Source of the DNA: Nitrosopumilus sp.
GTDB lineage: Archaea > Thermoproteota > Nitrososphaeria > Nitrososphaerales > Nitrosopumilaceae
DNA length: 64,000 nucleotides
Assembly: GCA_029862745.1 (NCBI GenBank)
Contig: JAOTWS010000001.1
Span: 1-64,000, forward strand
Direction: 5' to 3'
Position 1 is the first letter of the stretch. Each line of letters begins with the position of its first letter. The translations under genes were made by a program, and so were the position numbers. Below the pieces are notes generated by a model that ran no database searches, was not told the DNA's origin, and saw only the letters and a program-made list of their open reading frames with translations. Shown here in pieces: positions 60,974-64,000 of this stretch.

Positions 60974-62415
60974 ATTGGAACCTCTGGCAGTGTAACAGTA
61001 TTTTCTAATGCATAGGCAGCTTGGAGTAATAATTTATCATTCATAGAATCTGCCATCAATTGAATTCCTACTGGAAGCCCGTTTGTAATTGCAAATGGAA
61101 TTGATATTGCAGGCTTTCCAGTAAGATTTGCAGTAACAGTATTGATATCAACTAAAAACAAAGAAACAGGATCATCAATTTTTTCACCAATTTTAAATGG
61201 AAGTATTGGAACCGTTGGAGATATCAAAAGATCAAACTTCTTAAATGCTTCATTAATTTCTTTGGTAAGTTTACTTTTTACTTTCATTGCCTTTAGGAAA
61301 TATTTGCCTGCATGTCCAGCGGATGGAACAAATCCTCCAATCATCATCCTTCTTTTCACTTCAGGTCCAAAATTTCTACGAGCCTTTGAAATGTATGAGT
61401 TAAACTCATAACCTTCAACAGGAAAATCATATCCATATCTTATATTGTCATATCTTGCAAGATTGCTTCCAGCCTCTGTTGCAGTAATTGTATAGTATGC
61501 AGCGACCGAATATTTTACCATGTTAAGGGATACTTCCTCGCATGTTGCACCTAAACTTTCTAGTTTCGATATTGCATCTTTTGTAGCAGATAAAACACTG
61601 GGATCAATACCGTCCCCGATCATCTCCTTGATTATGCCTATCTTTTTGCCTTCTATCCCAACATCAATATCTGAAAGATAGTTTGTATTTTTGTTATCTA
61701 TTGTAGTATTATCATTTTCATCCAAACCCGAGATAATGTTAAGTATGAATGCTGTATCTTTAACAGTTCTAGTAAGAGGACCAATTTGCTCTATACTGTT
61801 TGCATATGAAATTAAACCATATCTACTAATTAACCCATATGTTGGCTTGTATCCAACCGTAGAACAAAAGCTTCCAGGATTTCTAACAGAACCCCCAGTG
61901 TCCGAACCAAGAGATGCAATACATTCAAATGCACTTACAGAAACTGCACTTCCTCCAGATGAACCACCTGGAACATATTCGATATTCCAGGGATTTTTAC
62001 TTGGGCCAAATGCACTAAACTCAGTAGTTAACCCCATCGCAAATTCATCAAGATTTACTTTTCCAACAAATATTGCATCTTGTTCTTTTAGTTTAGTTAT
62101 TGCTGTTGCATCATATGGTGCTATAAAATTTTCAAGCATTTTTGAGGCACAAGTCGTTTTTGAATTTTTTATACATATGTTATCCTTGATGGATATTGGC
62201 ATTCCAAAGCACGAACCTACTTTAACTCCTGATTTTATTTTTTTATCAATCTCATGAGCTTGATCAACTGCATCTTCATTAACACTCAAGAAAGCATGAA
62301 GTTTATCATCAACATCAGATATTCTTTCCAGAGTTTTTGCCATAAAATCTTCAGATGATATGTTTCCATTTTTAACTTCTTGAACATATTCAAGTGCAGA
62401 TATTTTTAGATTCAT
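60970..62415 (-). CDS. gatA: Asp/Glu-tRNA amidotransferase subunit A
   Basis: 481 residues, amidase signature family. The Ser-cisSer-Lys triad is visible in PISIKDNICIKN (Lys), GGSSGGSAVSV and GSDTGGSVRNPGSF (nucleophile Ser). It releases ammonia from glutamine for GatB. In archaea GatCAB mainly turns Asp-tRNA(Asn) into Asn-tRNA. Overlaps gatB and gatC by four bases each. Confidence 0.96.
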   Translation of the reverse strand: MNLKISALEYVQEVKNGNISSEDFMAKTLERISDVDDKLHAFLSVNEDAVDQAHEIDKKIKSGVKVGSCFGMPISIKDNICIKNSKTTCASKMLENFIAPYDATAITKLKEQDAIFVGKVNLDEFAMGLTTEFSAFGPSKNPWNIEYVPGGSSGGSAVSVSAFECIASLGSDTGGSVRNPGSFCSTVGYKPTYGLISRYGLISYANSIEQIGPLTRTVKDTAFILNIISGLDENDNTTIDNKNTNYLSDIDVGIEGKKIGIIKEMIGDGIDPSVLSATKDAISKLESLGATCEEVSLNMVKYSVAAYYTITATEAGSNLARYDNIRYGYDFPVEGYEFNSYISKARRNFGPEVKRRMMIGGFVPSAGHAGKYFLKAMKVKSKLTKEINEAFKKFDLLISPTVPILPFKIGEKIDDPVSLFLVDINTVTANLTGKPAISIPFAITNGLPVGIQLMADSMNDKLLLQAAYALENTVTLPEVPI

Positions 62416-62681
62416 GATGACATCTTTGGTGCGTGGATATAGGTCCCTTTGTAGTGATTTATTTTTTCAATCAGTTTATCTGAAAATGGAATATGTTTAT
62501 CTTCTCTAAGAGATGATATTTGAATTTCAGGCATTGAGATTTCTTCAGATTCAACTCCAGCAGAATCTAGAACATCAAAATATCCTATCATTTTTTTTAC
62601 TTTATCAACATATTCTCTATGATCATCTATCTCTATTTTCATTAATTTAGAAACACGTGTGATCTCTTCTTGAGTAACCAT
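62412..62681 (-). CDS. gatC: Asp/Glu-tRNA amidotransferase subunit C
   Basis: 89 residues. VTQEEITRVSKLMKIEIDDH at the start, a helical centre (KKMIGYFDVLDSAGVESEEI) and the loop LREDKHIPFSDKLIEKINHY match GatC, the belt that wraps GatA and GatB. First annotated subunit of the leftward operon; a 37-codon frame lies directly upstream. Confidence 0.92.
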   Translation of the reverse strand: MVTQEEITRVSKLMKIEIDDHREYVDKVKKMIGYFDVLDSAGVESEEISMPEIQISSLREDKHIPFSDKLIEKINHYKGTYIHAPKMSS

Positions 62682-62685
62682 TTAA

Positions 62686-62799
62686 TCAATCAACCCATTG
62701 TGTTAATCTATCAATACCTAGCATTATTGGGTATCTTCTTGATATACAACGTATACTTTCAGGCATTATAGCCCAATAATTATCTAGCATTACGATCAT
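62686..62799 (-). CDS. Possible microprotein upstream of gatC (37 aa)
   Basis: MIVMLDNYWAIMPESIRCIS then RRYPIMLGIDRLTQWVD. It ends 4 bases before the gatC ATG on the same strand. The product has protein-like spacing of hydrophobic and charged residues (helix PESIRCISRRYP, then GIDRLTQWVD). It may be a short structural gene, an upstream frame coupling gatC translation, or chance. Confidence 0.45.
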   Translation of the reverse strand: MIVMLDNYWAIMPESIRCISRRYPIMLGIDRLTQWVD

Positions 62800-62992
62800 A
62801 AATTGTGGGTATTTTTTTATATTATTAAACTATCATTTAATCCAAACATGATTTAACAACATCTCTGCGATATAATGGATAAATTAACCACAAATCACCA
62901 TCTAGAACCCATGACAAAGAAATATAGATCCATAACAAAAAATAATGAGGCGATACCCAAATTCTTAAAAATAAATAGGTAGACGGTAATTA

Positions 62993-63181
62993 TTGAATTT
63001 CAACTGTGTATTCCCATCTTGTAATTACAGACGTAATGACATTGAAGAAGACGAATTTCTAAAGCATTTGAGAGAAGAGCATCAAAATGAAATAATAGAC
63101 ATTTCGAAAAAAGAGAATATTCAAATTAAAATAGCAGAGATGATGACAGTATCGAACTCAAAAGTATTCATTAATTTGTAA
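62993..63181 (+). CDS. C2H2 zinc-finger-like protein (62 aa)
   Basis: 62 residues with a TTG start: MNFNCVFPSCNYRRNDIEED then EFLKHLREEH gives C-x4-C-x15-H-x4-H, near the classical C2H2 spacing (C-x2-4-C-x12-H-x3-5-H). A helical charged tail follows (IIDISKKENIQIKIAEMM). Stand-alone gene, probably DNA- or RNA-binding. Start uncertain, as no ATG is available. Confidence 0.6.
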   Translation: MNFNCVFPSCNYRRNDIEEDEFLKHLREEHQNEIIDISKKENIQIKIAEMMTVSNSKVFINL

Positions 63182-63228
63182 ATTCTAAATTTCAATACGC
63201 TTAAGTTAATAATTATTACAAAAGATTC

Positions 63229-63336
63229 ATGAGTTTTAGAGCAAGTGTATTTTCATCAAAAGAATTAGCAGTAATCATAGGCATCTCAATCATCATTTCA
63301 TCAATACTGTATATCACTTATGTTACAAGTAGGTAA
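63229..63336 (+). CDS. Single-helix membrane microprotein (35 aa)
   Basis: MSFRASVFSSKELAVIIGIS then IIISSILYITYVTSR: one hydrophobic helix (about residues 13-31) between basic ends. Follows the zinc-finger gene by 47 bases on the same strand. No family recognised. Confidence 0.55.
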   Translation: MSFRASVFSSKELAVIIGISIIISSILYITYVTSR

Positions 63337-63679
63337 TTAGATTAGAACCTATAGATATGTGAAATACATAAAAACAAAATTGATTGCTAACTCAAAGAAC
63401 TAGATAAGAATTGAATTAGGTTTAGTTGGTAAAATCGTTATTATTGCTACACTTTTTAATTAATTTATTCCTTGTTTTTGAATGTTTTAAATCTGAAAAA
63501 TTGTTTTATTCATTATTTAATTAATGTTGTTTGCTAGCAGTTTAGATCAATAATTCTAACCATTAAAAAAACTTGATGTATAAAACTAAGGATCTAGGGA
63601 TTCATTGAGATTTCTGCAAGTATGTAATATAATTTTTAAAATTCAAATACAAATTTTGTATTGATATTACTACACATGT
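63337..63679. other. Intergenic region, nothing recognised
   Basis: 343 AT-rich bases with long T and A runs between convergent genes; no gene, RNA or repeat recognised. Confidence 0.4.
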
Positions 63680-64000
63680 TTAAATTCTATCCAATATTTT
63701 TTTCTTTTTTTCATTGAATTCTTTGTCAGTGATAATTCCTAATTCTTTGAGATTAGCTAGTTTTTCTAAAATTTCAAGACTTGATGTACCATACTGTGTA
63801 CCAAGTTTGATTCGTCCTATAAGTAACTCAAAAAAATAAAAAAAGGCATTTATGAATTTTTTATAAAATTTTGGACCTTTCTTTTTTAACATACTTTTCT
63901 GCTCTAAGCCTTTTTCCATAATTTTTAGTGAATTAGATTTTATTTTTTTCAGATATTCTTTGGATTTAAGAAAGTCAGCAGTACTATTAGTAACTTCATT
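63680..64000 (-). CDS. SHOCT-domain protein (5' end outside window)
   Basis: The frame ends at 63680 and is open to the right edge, so the N-terminus is probably missing. An ATG at 63919 would give 79 residues, but the preceding 27 codons (including DFLKSKEYLKKIKSNSLKIM) look like real protein. A hydrophobic patch (FINAFFYFFELLIG) and the C-terminal SHOCT motif EILEKLANLKELGIITDKEF with KKKKILDRI are visible. SHOCT is a short oligomerisation domain. Confidence 0.75.
   Translation of the reverse strand, partial: NEVTNSTADFLKSKEYLKKIKSNSLKIMEKGLEQKSMLKKKGPKFYKKFINAFFYFFELLIGRIKLGTQYGTSSLEILEKLANLKELGIITDKEFNEKKKKILDRI

Noticed and set aside
61691-62257. 188-codon frame opposite gatA
   Set aside because: Antisense shadow of the amidase-signature gene.

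Overview
The window is AT-rich archaeal DNA from an ammonia-oxidising thaumarchaeon (Nitrososphaerota, Nitrosopumilales; most like Nitrosopumilus or Nitrosarchaeum). This is inferred from the combination of archaeal ribosomal proteins with RNase P Rpp29, a CdvB/ESCRT-III protein, a proteasome alpha subunit, type II GAPDH, a HMG-CoA synthase and thiolase-DUF35 mevalonate-type set, an archaeal Hjc resolvase, a bacterial-type biotin set, and many tiny zinc-ribbon and single-helix proteins. No database search was possible, so family names rest on motifs and recalled family features.

Layout. 1-4.2 kb is a decay zone: a Lys/Ala repeat protein cut by the window edge, a membrane-anchored gene whose middle ~90 bp is inverted in place, a RibD/DHFR-like pseudogene, a DUF2299-like gene with a degenerate second fragment, two related perfect palindromes, and tRNA-Asn. 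4.2-6.7 kb holds a polytopic membrane protein, a winged-helix regulator and a coupled pair of small genes. 6.7-14.8 kb is the leftward S10/spc ribosomal cluster (L3, L4, L23, S19, L22, S3, L29, Rpp29, S17, L14, L24, S4e, L5, S14, S8, L6); L2 is absent from its usual slot. 14.8-18.3 kb carries a DUF171 RNA methyltransferase, psmA, DUF371 and a CdvB paralogue. 18.4-20.2 kb is a CcdA plus TlpA-like redox pair. 20.4-25.7 kb is biotin synthesis (bioF, bioB, bioA; bioD on the other strand with no ATG/GTG/TTG in front of its P-loop).

25.7-35.3 kb mixes HMG-CoA synthase, DsbA-like oxidoreductase, GAPDH, a CNNM/HlyC-type membrane protein and threonine synthase with two broken genes. 35.4-40.2 kb has small hypothetical genes, Hjc, another decayed gene and a methyltransferase. 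40.2-47.5 kb carries a DUF35-thiolase-LLM oxidoreductase operon, a sugar nucleotidyltransferase, purK/purE and ilvA. 47.6-52.6 kb has a class III cyclase-domain protein, DUF6659-like and VOC proteins, two overlapping stand-alone RAM (Lrp/AsnC effector) genes, tRNA-Phe and a cobalamin adenosyltransferase. 52.7-59.3 kb has an HD phosphohydrolase, an ornithine cyclodeaminase (LOR/SDH family), an aminotransferase and an AMP-forming acyl-CoA synthetase. 59.3-62.8 kb is the gatC-gatA-gatB amidotransferase operon, possibly with a 37-codon upstream gene. The right edge has a zinc finger, a single-helix protein and a SHOCT-domain gene that runs off the window.

The most unusual features are the in-gene microinversion at about 449-537, the bioD start, several genes broken by single-base slips (decay or base-calling error), and a large set of uncatalogued 28-52 residue proteins. 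I found no CRISPR array, rRNA, insertion sequence, prophage or defence island.
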